NCBI GenBank assembly: GCA_044342535.1
Contig: JBIIPQ010000079.1
Location: 1-14,061, forward strand
Direction: 5' to 3'
DNA from: UBA4615 sp044342535
GTDB lineage: Bacteria > Pseudomonadota > Gammaproteobacteria > Burkholderiales > Burkholderiaceae_E
Length of the DNA: 14,061 nt
Shown here: in pieces, positions 1 to 6,324 of the stretch
Layout: every line of letters starts with the position of its first letter
How positions within the stretch are numbered: position 1 is the first letter of the stretch
The notes under the pieces: generated by a model
What the model was told of the DNA's origin: nothing
Databases searched by the model: none
Seen by the model: only the letters and a program-made list of their open reading frames with translations
Made by a program: the position numbers and the translations under genes

Positions 1-1829
1 CCGGCGGGCACCGCCCACCACGCGCCGCCGTCGGCGCCGCGCAGGTCGGCATACTGCGGCGTCTCGGCGCTCGGCGATGCGGTGAACGTGCCGTAACCGT
101 TGGCCGCGCTTCGTGCCCTCAGCGCGGCCTTCGAGGCCTGCAGCGGCTCGGCGAATCGGGCCTGCTCGGCCTCGGCCAGCGTCATCGCGCGCGAGACGGT
201 GCGGTACGCCTGCACGACGTTCGGCGATCCGTCGGCGTGGAAGAAGGTCATCCGCCAGACGCCCTGGTCCGGAATCGTGCGGATGACCTCGTCCGTGTAC
301 AGCGTCCGGTCGGCGAAATAGAGCGCCGGGTCGACATCCGCGGGGTGGGCGGTCTGGGCGGGATCGGTCAGGCGGCCCGCGAGCCGGATCACGGACGTGG
401 TGCTCGCCGTGCCGTCGGGCTTCGCGAGCAGCAGGTTGCCCAGACCCGGGCTGGGCAGGTAGGTCAGCGTGTTGCCGCGCGGCGACGTGACCTCCACCTT
501 CGTGAACACCGAGTTGCCCGAACCGTCGACCCGGTTCGAGATCGACACGTTGTAGCCGACCGTCAGGCTGGTGGCCGCCGGTGTGTTCAGGTACTCGCGG
601 CGCTGGACGATCGGGCGCACGGCGGCGCCGTAGGCGTACTGGTTGCCGACGAGCTTGAGCTTGCCGCTCTCCACGCGGGCGACCACCTGGTCGAACGACA
701 CCGCGCCGCCCGTCGATGTGGTCCGGTAGGTGACGACCCAATCACCATTGGCCCGGTAGAAGTCGAACATGCCGGCTTCGTAGCGCACCGGAATCGCGGC
801 GTTGACGAACATGAACGAGTACGCAGCGCCCGCCAGCGGCCCGACGCGGGTACCGTTCGCCAGGAAGCGCGACGGGTCGTCCTGAGAGAACAGCGAGCGG
901 CACTCGCTGGCGACCAAGGTCGCGCCGTTCGAGACGCGCTGCTCGGGCGGCAGCTCGACACAGCCGTTCATCCGCGCAGCGAGGTCGGCGATCGCGGCAG
1001 GCACGTTGACGGTCGGCAGCGCACCGAGGTCACCGGTCGACGGCATCGCCGGGATCGTCGCCGCGTTCGCCTGGAACGAGATCGCGATCGGCGCGGCGTC
1101 CTCGCTCCCGGGCACCGTCTTCACCGTGACCTCGACGTTCGAGGTGCTGCCTGCGGGCCGGATGCTGACCTGCAGTGCGTCGAGCACCTTGTCGTGGCCG
1201 GTCCCGTCCGCGGAGAACGTCCCCCGGATCGGATCGATGGTCGCGCCGAGCCGATCCGTCAGCGGCTTGAGTGCGCCCGTCACGCGCTCGACCGCGGTGC
1301 CCAGCGCCGCGGCGGTGAAGGGCGCCTGTCCGGCGGCGAGCCGGGTCATCAGCGCCTGGGGGTCGCCGTCCGCCGCGAGGGTCGCGACGATCAATTGGGT
1401 GATCGGCGTGACGTTGACCGTTCCGGACGTGGGTTCGCCGAGCGCGCTGAACAGCGTCACGTCGTCGCGTTCGGCCCGCACCAGGAGCGGTGTCTTCGGC
1501 GCGGCGCCGAGCGTGCAGGCGTAGGCGCCGGCGGCGTCCGCCGTCGCTTCGCACACCGTCGCGCCGGTCGCGTCGAACACACTGATCGCGGCACCGGCGA
1601 GCGGTGCGCCGGTGGCGGCGACGCCCCTGATCGCGACCGGTACGGCTGCGGGCGCAGGCGCGGGCGACGCCGCTGGCGGCTCGGCGTCTGTCGCGGGCGG
1701 CGTGCTGGAGCCGCCGCCGCAGGCGGCGAGCGCGAAGACGATCAGGGTGGCGGAGACAGGCGCGCGGCGACGCGAGGCGGCGCGCAGGCCGGGTCGATTC
1801 GAACTGCGCATCAGGACATCACGGTTCAC
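1..1829 (-). CDS. Large lipoprotein, carboxypeptidase-regulatory-like N-terminus (3' end beyond window)
   Basis: The reading frame is open from a GTG at 1829 to the left edge, giving at least 609 residues with the C-terminus missing. The GTG is chosen because AAGGAGAG (1837-1844) lies at good spacing before it; an in-frame ATG at 1811 is the alternative. Residues 1-37 form a lipoprotein signal peptide with an arginine-rich n-region, a hydrophobic stretch and the lipobox LAAC, so Cys37 is the likely lipidated residue. A Gly/Ser then Pro/Ala-rich linker (38-64) follows. Residues about 66-130 look like a small beta-sandwich of the carboxypeptidase-regulatory or Big type (motif GAPLAGAAISVFD). 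The segment NVTPITQLIVATL recurs in proteobacterial lipoproteins with this N-terminus. The remainder contains many beta-prone stretches (SLTVGYNVSISNRVDG). It is probably an envelope-anchored surface or periplasmic protein. I do not recognise a function, and no catalytic motif is visible. Confidence 0.85.
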   Translation of the reverse strand, partial: MNRDVLMRSSNRPGLRAASRRRAPVSATLIVFALAACGGGSSTPPATDAEPPAASPAPAPAAVPVAIRGVAATGAPLAGAAISVFDATGATVCEATADAAGAYACTLGAAPKTPLLVRAERDDVTLFSALGEPTSGTVNVTPITQLIVATLAADGDPQALMTRLAAGQAPFTAAALGTAVERVTGALKPLTDRLGATIDPIRGTFSADGTGHDKVLDALQVSIRPAGSTSNVEVTVKTVPGSEDAAPIAISFQANAATIPAMPSTGDLGALPTVNVPAAIADLAARMNGCVELPPEQRVSNGATLVASECRSLFSQDDPSRFLANGTRVGPLAGAAYSFMFVNAAIPVRYEAGMFDFYRANGDWVVTYRTTSTGGAVSFDQVVARVESGKLKLVGNQYAYGAAVRPIVQRREYLNTPAATSLTVGYNVSISNRVDGSGNSVFTKVEVTSPRGNTLTYLPSPGLGNLLLAKPDGTASTTSVIRLAGRLTDPAQTAHPADVDPALYFADRTLYTDEVIRTIPDQGVWRMTFFHADGSPNVVQAYRTVSRAMTLAEAEQARFAEPLQASKAALRARSAANGYGTFTASPSAETPQYADLRGADGGAWWAVPA

Positions 1830-1878
1830 GGTGGATCTCTCCTTCGGGTTCGAGGGTCGGCGCACCCGTAGGAGGCCG

Positions 1879-1919
1879 AGTCGGTTCGAGCGGGACATCA
1901 GCGGCGCACGGAACCGACT
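1879..1919. repeat. 9-bp inverted repeat in the lipoprotein leader region
   Basis: AGTCGGTTC at 1879-1887 is the exact reverse complement of GAACCGACT at 1911-1919, with a 23-nt gap. It lies 50 to 90 nt upstream of the lipoprotein GTG start, so it could form a stem-loop in that mRNA leader or be a protein-binding site. There is no T-run, so it is not an obvious intrinsic terminator. Confidence 0.5.
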
Positions 1920-2005
1920 TCGCGTACCGTCCTCGGTCCGGTCGGCTCGTCGATGCACCCGGACGAAACGGAGGCTGACACTGCGGGGCCGATCCGGCCA
2001 TAGTC

Positions 2006-2018
2006 CTAATTAACTAAG
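2006..2018. promoter_or_regulatory. AT-rich island, possible promoter or operator
   Basis: CTAATTAACTAAG is the one strongly AT-rich stretch in a very GC-rich intergenic region between divergent genes. It is roughly symmetric about the central TTAA (4 of 6 base pairs of a 12-bp window match), as in many operators of MarR-like repressors. No regulator gene is adjacent, so the assignment rests only on composition and partial symmetry. Confidence 0.25.
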
Positions 2019-2244
2019 TCCCGACAGACGGTCGATCCGCGCGCACGAGCCGACGCACCCGTGGGCACGGCACGACGGTCACGTGTCGGAAACCCGTTCG
2101 CCGAGTCGGCAGGACGCAACGCCCGGCCGTCGGACGGGTCGGGCCGCGAACAGAGCGTCTGGCGGTGTTCGGCGGCATACTCACGGACCTGCACAGCGTC
2201 ACACCGGTACCCGCCCGACCGGGCCCGCCCCTTCCCGAGCAACG

Positions 2245-2553
2245 ATGCACTACGACAAGCACATCTTCTTCTGCCTGAACCGTCGCGACGACGGCCGGGC
2301 CTCCTGCGCCGAGCACCGCGCCGAGGCGCTCCAGGGCTACTGCAAGGACCGGGTCAAGGCGCTCGGCCTGAGCGGCCCGGGCAAGGTGCGCGTCAACAAG
2401 GCCGGCTGCCTCGATCGCTGCGAGCACGGTCCGGTGGCGGTGGTGTACCCCGAGGGGGTCTGGTACACCGTCGTCGACCAGCACGACATCGACGAGATCG
2501 TCGAGAGCCACCTGCGCGACGGCAAGGTGGTGGAGCGACTGAAGATCGACTGA
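2245..2553 (+). CDS. Thioredoxin-like [2Fe-2S] ferredoxin
   Basis: This 102-residue protein is a small thioredoxin-fold [2Fe-2S] ferredoxin, a soluble electron carrier related to the Aquifex type and to the NuoE C-terminal domain. The start FFCLNRR, the motif GCLDRCEHGP and a C-terminal VYPEGVWYTVV are characteristic. Cluster ligands are most likely Cys10, Cys21, Cys55 and Cys59; Cys33 is an extra cysteine. Length matches the family. The ATG at 2245 is chosen because the conserved sequence begins there; an in-frame ATG at 2083 would add 54 residues of low-complexity Arg/Thr-rich sequence with no family counterpart. The alpha/beta hydrolase follows after 3 nt, so the two are almost certainly co-transcribed. 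The redox partner is unknown. Confidence 0.92.
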   Translation: MHYDKHIFFCLNRRDDGRASCAEHRAEALQGYCKDRVKALGLSGPGKVRVNKAGCLDRCEHGPVAVVYPEGVWYTVVDQHDIDEIVESHLRDGKVVERLKID

Positions 2554-2556
2554 CCG

Positions 2557-3189
2557 ATGAACCCCGGCACGCGCATCGTCGGCATCGACGGGCCGGCGGG
2601 CCGCATCGACGTCGCCGTCGACCGGCCCGAGAGCGAGCCCGTCCGCGGCCTGGCGGTCGTGGCCCACCCGCATCCGCTCTACGGCGGCACCCGCGACAAC
2701 AAGGTCGTGCAGACCCTCGCCCGCGCGCTGCTCGCGCTCGGGCACGTCTGCTGGCGCCCCGACTTCCGCGGCGTCGGCGCCTCCGAAGGCACCTACGACG
2801 AGGGCCGCGGCGAGACCGACGATCTGCTGGCGGTGGTCGCCGCCGCGCGCGCGGCCGAGTCCGACGGCGATGCCCTGCCCCTGGTGCTCGCCGGCTTCTC
2901 GTTCGGCAGCGCGGTGCAGTCGCGGGTGGCGCGCCGGCTGGCCGAGGGGCCGCGCCCGGCGACGCGACTGGTCTTCGTCGGCACCGCCGCCTCGCGCTTC
3001 GAGGTCGAGCCGGTGCCGGCCGACACGCTGGTGATCCACGGCGAGGTCGACGACACCGTCCCCCTGTCGTCCGTGCTCGACTGGGCCCGACCGCAGGAGC
3101 TGCCGGTGGTGGTGATCCCCGGCGCGGACCACTTCTTCCACCGCAAGCTGACCGGCCTGAAGCAGCTGCTCATGCGCGAGCTGCGCTGA
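2557..3189 (+). CDS. Alpha/beta hydrolase
   Basis: This 210-residue cytoplasmic alpha/beta-hydrolase has no signal peptide or membrane segment. The oxyanion-side motif HPHPLYGGT (37-45) and DFRGVGASEG (69-78) are typical of a subfamily widespread in proteobacteria. The nucleophile elbow is GFSFGS with Ser115. The acid is probably Asp165 in HGEVDD, and the catalytic His is His192 in GADHFF, so the triad is complete. The substrate is not known for this subfamily; an esterase or thioesterase-like role is plausible. It starts 3 nt after the ferredoxin stop and ends 8 nt before the next gene, indicating translational coupling in one operon. Confidence 0.9.
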   Translation: MNPGTRIVGIDGPAGRIDVAVDRPESEPVRGLAVVAHPHPLYGGTRDNKVVQTLARALLALGHVCWRPDFRGVGASEGTYDEGRGETDDLLAVVAAARAAESDGDALPLVLAGFSFGSAVQSRVARRLAEGPRPATRLVFVGTAASRFEVEPVPADTLVIHGEVDDTVPLSSVLDWARPQELPVVVIPGADHFFHRKLTGLKQLLMRELR

Positions 3190-3197
3190 GCGGGCCC

Positions 3198-3776
3198 ATG
3201 GCCGATACCCTCGATCCCCGACTCGTCTACAGCAAGACAGCCGCCGGCGTCTCCGAGGTCGAGCGCCGGGGCGACACGCTGTCGCCGGCCGCCCGCCGCG
3301 TGCTGGTGCTGATCGACGGCCGCCGGCCGCTCGCGGCACTGCCCGCGGCGGTGCGACCGGGCGAGCTGCCCAGGCTGATCGACGAACTGCAGGCCGCCGG
3401 GCTGATCTCGCTGTCGGGCATCGTCGAAGAGCTGCCCGGGGGCGCCACCGACCTGCGCGACCCGCGGCTCGAGGACTTCAAGCGACGCATCGACGGCGCG
3501 GTGCTGCGCGAGCTCGGCCCGGCTGGCCAGGTGCTAGAGGCCCGGCTGCAGGACTGCGTGAACATGACCGTGCTGCGCGGCGTGATGCGCGAGGTGGTCG
3601 AGCTGGTCCGCGCGCGGGCCGGCGACGCCGCGGCGGCGCGCGTGTCGGCGGCCGCGCAGCGCGCGCACGGCGCCCGGGGCACGCGCGGGCGCGACGCGCC
3701 CTCGCCACGGCCGGCCGCCGGCTCGCCGCCGGCGGATGCCGCCCGGCCGAAGCGCCGCGACGACGGCCGGCGCTGA
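3198..3776 (+). CDS. Hypothetical protein with winged-helix-like N-terminal half
   Basis: This 192-residue protein is not one I can name. Residues about 25-75 (SPAARRVLVLIDGRRPLAAL through IDELQAAGLISL) have the helix-turn-helix rhythm of a small winged-helix domain. Residues about 85-145 form helices with one cysteine (Cys120) and the stretch VNMTVLRGVMREVVELV. Residues 150-192 are a basic, Pro/Ala/Arg-rich tail likely to be disordered. There is no signal peptide or membrane segment. The ATG at 3198 is 8 nt after the hydrolase stop; the same frame stays open well upstream, but that part overlaps the hydrolase and ferredoxin and is a composition artefact. It could be a DNA-binding or regulatory adaptor protein; the evidence is only fold-like patterning. 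Confidence 0.75.
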   Translation: MADTLDPRLVYSKTAAGVSEVERRGDTLSPAARRVLVLIDGRRPLAALPAAVRPGELPRLIDELQAAGLISLSGIVEELPGGATDLRDPRLEDFKRRIDGAVLRELGPAGQVLEARLQDCVNMTVLRGVMREVVELVRARAGDAAAARVSAAAQRAHGARGTRGRDAPSPRPAAGSPPADAARPKRRDDGRR

Positions 3777-3789
3777 GCCGGGCGGACCG

Positions 3790-3795
3790 TATAAT
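3790..3795 (+). promoter_or_regulatory. Consensus -10 box (TATAAT) upstream of dacC
   Basis: A perfect TATAAT lies 58 nt before the dacC ATG, just after the preceding stop codon, followed by CCGCGG. No good -35 box is seen at 16-18 bp upstream. If it is used, transcription would start near 3802 and give a leader of about 50 nt containing the hairpin at 3817-3841. It implies that dacC can be transcribed separately from the ferredoxin operon. Confidence 0.5.
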
Positions 3796-3816
3796 CCGCG
3801 GCCTTTACCGACCACT

Positions 3817-3841
3817 TTCACGTTCCCGACGGGAACGCGAA
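3817..3841 (+). promoter_or_regulatory. Inverted repeat/hairpin abutting the dacC ribosome binding site
   Basis: CGTTCCC at 3821-3827 and GGGAACG at 3831-3837 form a perfect 7-bp stem around GAC. After one mismatch the stem continues with TTC (3817-3819) and GAA (3839-3841), giving 11-nt arms with 10 matched pairs. The Shine-Dalgarno AAGGA (3840-3844) overlaps the end of the 3' arm, 9 nt before the ATG. It could modulate translation or mRNA stability, or be an operator in the DNA. Confidence 0.5.
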
Positions 3842-3853
3842 GGACGCCAGAAC

Positions 3854-5101
3854 ATGGGCCTCAAGCGCCACGCTTCCCTCGCCGCCACGCTGATGCTGGC
3901 GATCCTCGCAACCGCGCCGTCGGCCGACGCGCAGGCGCCCAAGGGGAAGGCGCCCGCCGCCGCGCCCGCGCCCTCGGGCGCCGCGACGGCGCCGGTACCG
4001 GCCACCCAGGGGCTCGCGCTGCAGGGCGCGCCCCAGATCACCGCGAAGTCGTGGCTGCTGGTGGACGTGACCACGGGGCAGCTGCTCGCCGCGAGCGACC
4101 CGGACAGCAAGGTCGAGCCGGCCTCCCTGACGAAGCTGATGACCGCCTACCTGGTCTTCAACGCGCTCAAGGAGAAGAAGCTCGCGCTCGACATGCGCCC
4201 GCCGGTCTCGCCGATCGCCTGGAAGGCGATCGGCTCGCGGATGTTCGTCGACCCGGCCAAGCCGGCCACCATCGAGGAGCTGCTGCGCGGGCTGATCGTG
4301 CAGTCGGGCAACGACGCGGCGATCATCCTGGCCGAGGCACTGGGCGGCAGCGAGGCGGCGTTCGCCACCCAGATGAACCGCGAAGCCGCGCGCCTCGGGA
4401 TGAAGAACAGCAACTTCACCAACGCCTCGGGCCTGCCCGACGCGCAGCACTACACGACGGCGCGCGACCTCGCGATCCTGGCGTCGCGGCTGATCGAGGA
4501 GCATCCGGAGTACTACAAGCTCTATTCCGAGCGCGACTTCACGTACAACAACATCAAGCAGCCGAACCGCAATCGGCTGCTGTTCATCGATCCGACCGTC
4601 GACGGCGTCAAGACCGGCCATACCGATGCCGCCGGCTACTGCCTGATCGCCTCGAGCAAGCGCGAGCAGCCGGGTGCGGGTTTCCAGCGTCGGCTGCTGT
4701 CGGTGGTGCTGGGCACCGCGTCCGAGTCGGCACGCGCGATCGAGTCGCAGAAGCTGCTGAACTACGGCTTCGCGAACTTCGACGTGGTGCGTCTCTACCA
4801 GAAGGACGCGAGCGCGGCCTCCTATCAGGTCTGGAAGGGCGCGGCCAACGAGGTCAAGGCCGGCTTCGCGAACACTGTCCTGGTGACCGTCGCGCGCGGC
4901 CAGGCCGAGCGCGTGAAGGGCGAGATCGAGCGGATGCAGCCGCTGGTGGCCCCGATCGCCAAGGGCCAGCCGATCGGCACGCTGCGCGTGCGCCTCGACG
5001 ACAAGGTGATCGCCGAGCAGCCGCTGATCGCGCTCGAGGCGATCGAGCAGGCGGGCTGGTTCGGGCGCCTGTGGGATACGATCCGACTCTGGTTCAAGTG
5101 A
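3854..5101 (+). CDS. dacC: D-alanyl-D-alanine carboxypeptidase (PBP5/6 type, peptidase S11)
   Basis: This 415-residue periplasmic enzyme removes the terminal D-alanine from peptidoglycan pentapeptides and so limits cross-linking. A signal peptide is visible with likely cleavage after ADA at residue 26, followed by an Ala/Pro-rich linker (27-58). The three active-site motifs are present: SLTK with Ser91 and Lys94, SGN at 151-153, and KTG at 253-255. The C-terminal beta-rich domain (about 300-395) ends in the amphipathic helix GWFGRLWDTIRLWFK, the usual membrane anchor. Length fits PBP5/6. The ATG has AAGGA 9 nt upstream. The aminotransferase gene begins 13 nt downstream, linking D-alanine release with D-amino acid transamination. 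The symbol dacC is by family and context; dacA would be equally defensible. Confidence 0.95.
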   Translation: MGLKRHASLAATLMLAILATAPSADAQAPKGKAPAAAPAPSGAATAPVPATQGLALQGAPQITAKSWLLVDVTTGQLLAASDPDSKVEPASLTKLMTAYLVFNALKEKKLALDMRPPVSPIAWKAIGSRMFVDPAKPATIEELLRGLIVQSGNDAAIILAEALGGSEAAFATQMNREAARLGMKNSNFTNASGLPDAQHYTTARDLAILASRLIEEHPEYYKLYSERDFTYNNIKQPNRNRLLFIDPTVDGVKTGHTDAAGYCLIASSKREQPGAGFQRRLLSVVLGTASESARAIESQKLLNYGFANFDVVRLYQKDASAASYQVWKGAANEVKAGFANTVLVTVARGQAERVKGEIERMQPLVAPIAKGQPIGTLRVRLDDKVIAEQPLIALEAIEQAGWFGRLWDTIRLWFK

Positions 5102-5114
5102 TCCGCAGGCCCTC

Positions 5115-5993
5115 ATGACCGATGACCAGACCGTCTACCTGAACGGCGAGTTCCAGCCGCTGGCCGAGGCCCGCGTGCCGGTGCTCGACCGCGGCTTCAT
5201 CTTCGGCGACGGCGTCTACGAAGTGGTCCCGGTGTACGGTCGCGTGCCCTTCCGCTGGGCGCAGCACCATGCGCGGCTGGTCCGCAGCCTCGCCAAGCTG
5301 CGCATCGACGATCCGATGGACGCCGCCGGCTGGCGCGGCCTGGTCGATGCATTGATCGCCCGCCATCCGTGGGACGACCAGTTCGTCTACATCCAGGTCA
5401 CCCGCGGCGTCGCCAAGCGCGACCATGCGTTCCCCAAGGGCGTGACGCCGACGGTGTTCGCGATGTCGAGCCCCCTGCCGGTGCTCCCGGCCGAGCAGAT
5501 CTCGCAGGGCGTGGCCGTGATCACGCTGCCCGACGAGCGCTGGCTGCACTGCGACATCAAGTCGACCTCGCTGCTCGGCAACGTGCTGGCGCGGCAGGCG
5601 GCGGTCGAGGCCGGTGCGGCCGAGTGCGTGATGTTCCGCGACGACCGCCTGACCGAGTGCTCGTCGAGCAACTTCTGGGTGGTCCGCGACGGCGGCGTGC
5701 TCGCCCCGCCCAAGGACAACCTGATCCTCGAGGGCATCCGCTACGGCCTGATGCAGGAGCTGTGCGAGGCCGAGGGCGTGGCCTTCGAGGTGCGCCCGGT
5801 GACCCGCGCCGAGGTGCTCTCGGCCGACGAGCTGATGCTGTCGTCGGCGACCAAGGAAGTGCTGCCGGTCACGCTGCTCGATGCCCGCCCGGTCGGCGAC
5901 GGCACGCCGGGACCGGTGTTCCGCCGGCTGCACGCCGCCTACCAGCGCGCTAAGGCGGCCAGCGCCGCATCGGCCGGGCTCGCCGCGCACTGA
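5115..5993 (+). CDS. dat: D-amino acid aminotransferase (class IV PLP enzyme)
   Basis: This 292-residue fold-type IV PLP enzyme probably interconverts D-alanine plus 2-oxoglutarate with pyruvate plus D-glutamate. The N-terminus VYLNGEF and the motif VLDRGFIFGDGVYEV (23-37) are typical. Lys149 in CDIKSTSLLGN is the PLP Schiff-base lysine, and Glu181 in LTECSSSN contacts the cofactor; the 32-residue spacing equals that of the Bacillus enzyme (Lys145, Glu177). Branched-chain aminotransferase and 4-amino-4-deoxychorismate lyase share the fold, but the D-Ala carboxypeptidase neighbour favours D-amino acid use. The start is preceded by CCGCAGGCCCTC, which contains only a weak Shine-Dalgarno AGG. 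It is likely co-transcribed with dacC and ybeD. Confidence 0.92.
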   Translation: MTDDQTVYLNGEFQPLAEARVPVLDRGFIFGDGVYEVVPVYGRVPFRWAQHHARLVRSLAKLRIDDPMDAAGWRGLVDALIARHPWDDQFVYIQVTRGVAKRDHAFPKGVTPTVFAMSSPLPVLPAEQISQGVAVITLPDERWLHCDIKSTSLLGNVLARQAAVEAGAAECVMFRDDRLTECSSSNFWVVRDGGVLAPPKDNLILEGIRYGLMQELCEAEGVAFEVRPVTRAEVLSADELMLSSATKEVLPVTLLDARPVGDGTPGPVFRRLHAAYQRAKAASAASAGLAAH

Positions 5994-6024
5994 CGCGCCG
6001 CCCCTCCGTGCCGCAGGCCCTCGC

Positions 6025-6324
6025 ATGACCGACTCCCTTGCACCGGACGACGAGGCGGCATCGCCCCGCACCGAGCTGCTGCAGTTCCCGACCGACTTCC
6101 CCGTCAAGATCATGGGGCGCAAGGCCGACGGCTTCGTCGAGGCGATCACGCAGGTGGTGCTCCGGCATGCGCCCGACTTCGATGCCTCGACGCTGGAGCT
6201 GCGCCCGTCGCGACAGGGCACCTACCTCGGCCTGACCGCCACGATCCGCGCCACCTCGCGCCCGCAGCTCGATGCGCTCTACCTAGAGCTGACCGCGCAT
6301 CCGATGGTCAAGGTCGTCCTCTAG
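6025..6324 (+). CDS. ybeD: YbeD family protein (DUF493)
   Basis: This 99-residue cytoplasmic protein belongs to DUF493 (YbeD), a small ferredoxin-like alpha/beta fold protein with an ACT-like look. The family's hallmark FPTDFPVKIMG is at residues 21-31, and the C-terminal LTAHPMVKVVL is also characteristic. YbeD genes lie beside dacA/dacC and lipB in many proteobacteria, but the molecular role is unsettled. The ATG at 6025 is 31 nt after the aminotransferase stop and is preceded by the same CCGCAGGCCCTC as the aminotransferase start; an ORF open further upstream overlaps dat and is not conserved. Its last 17 nt overlap the 3' end of the convergent ureohydrolase gene. Confidence 0.93.
   Translation: MTDSLAPDDEAASPRTELLQFPTDFPVKIMGRKADGFVEAITQVVLRHAPDFDASTLELRPSRQGTYLGLTATIRATSRPQLDALYLELTAHPMVKVVL

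Larger units (their letters stand above)
1830..2244. other. 415-bp intergenic region between two divergent genes
   Basis: No reading frame here resembles a protein: the open frames crossing it are high-GC artefacts of the neighbouring genes. It should hold the promoters of the minus-strand lipoprotein and the plus-strand ferredoxin operon. Visible structure includes a 9-bp perfect inverted repeat (1879-1887 and 1911-1919), an AT-rich island (2006-2018) that stands out against the GC-rich surroundings, and a weak -10-like CATACT at 2176-2181 about 65 nt before the ferredoxin start with no convincing -35 box. The ferredoxin start lacks a strong Shine-Dalgarno sequence. Confidence 0.6.

Noticed and set aside
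237..1871. Plus-strand open frame of 544 codons
   Set aside because: It is Arg/Gly/His-rich without family features and lies antisense to the lipoprotein frame, which has a lipobox, a good ribosome site and normal composition.
2083..2244. N-terminal extension of the ferredoxin from an upstream ATG
   Set aside because: The extra residues are low complexity, and the ferredoxin family begins at the ATG at 2245.
2014..3339. Minus-strand open frame of 441 codons
   Set aside because: It is antisense to the ferredoxin and hydrolase genes, both of which carry clear catalytic or ligand motifs; the frame is open because of high GC content.
3818..5116. Minus-strand open frame of 432 codons
   Set aside because: It is antisense to dacC, whose three active-site motifs, signal peptide and anchor helix are all intact.
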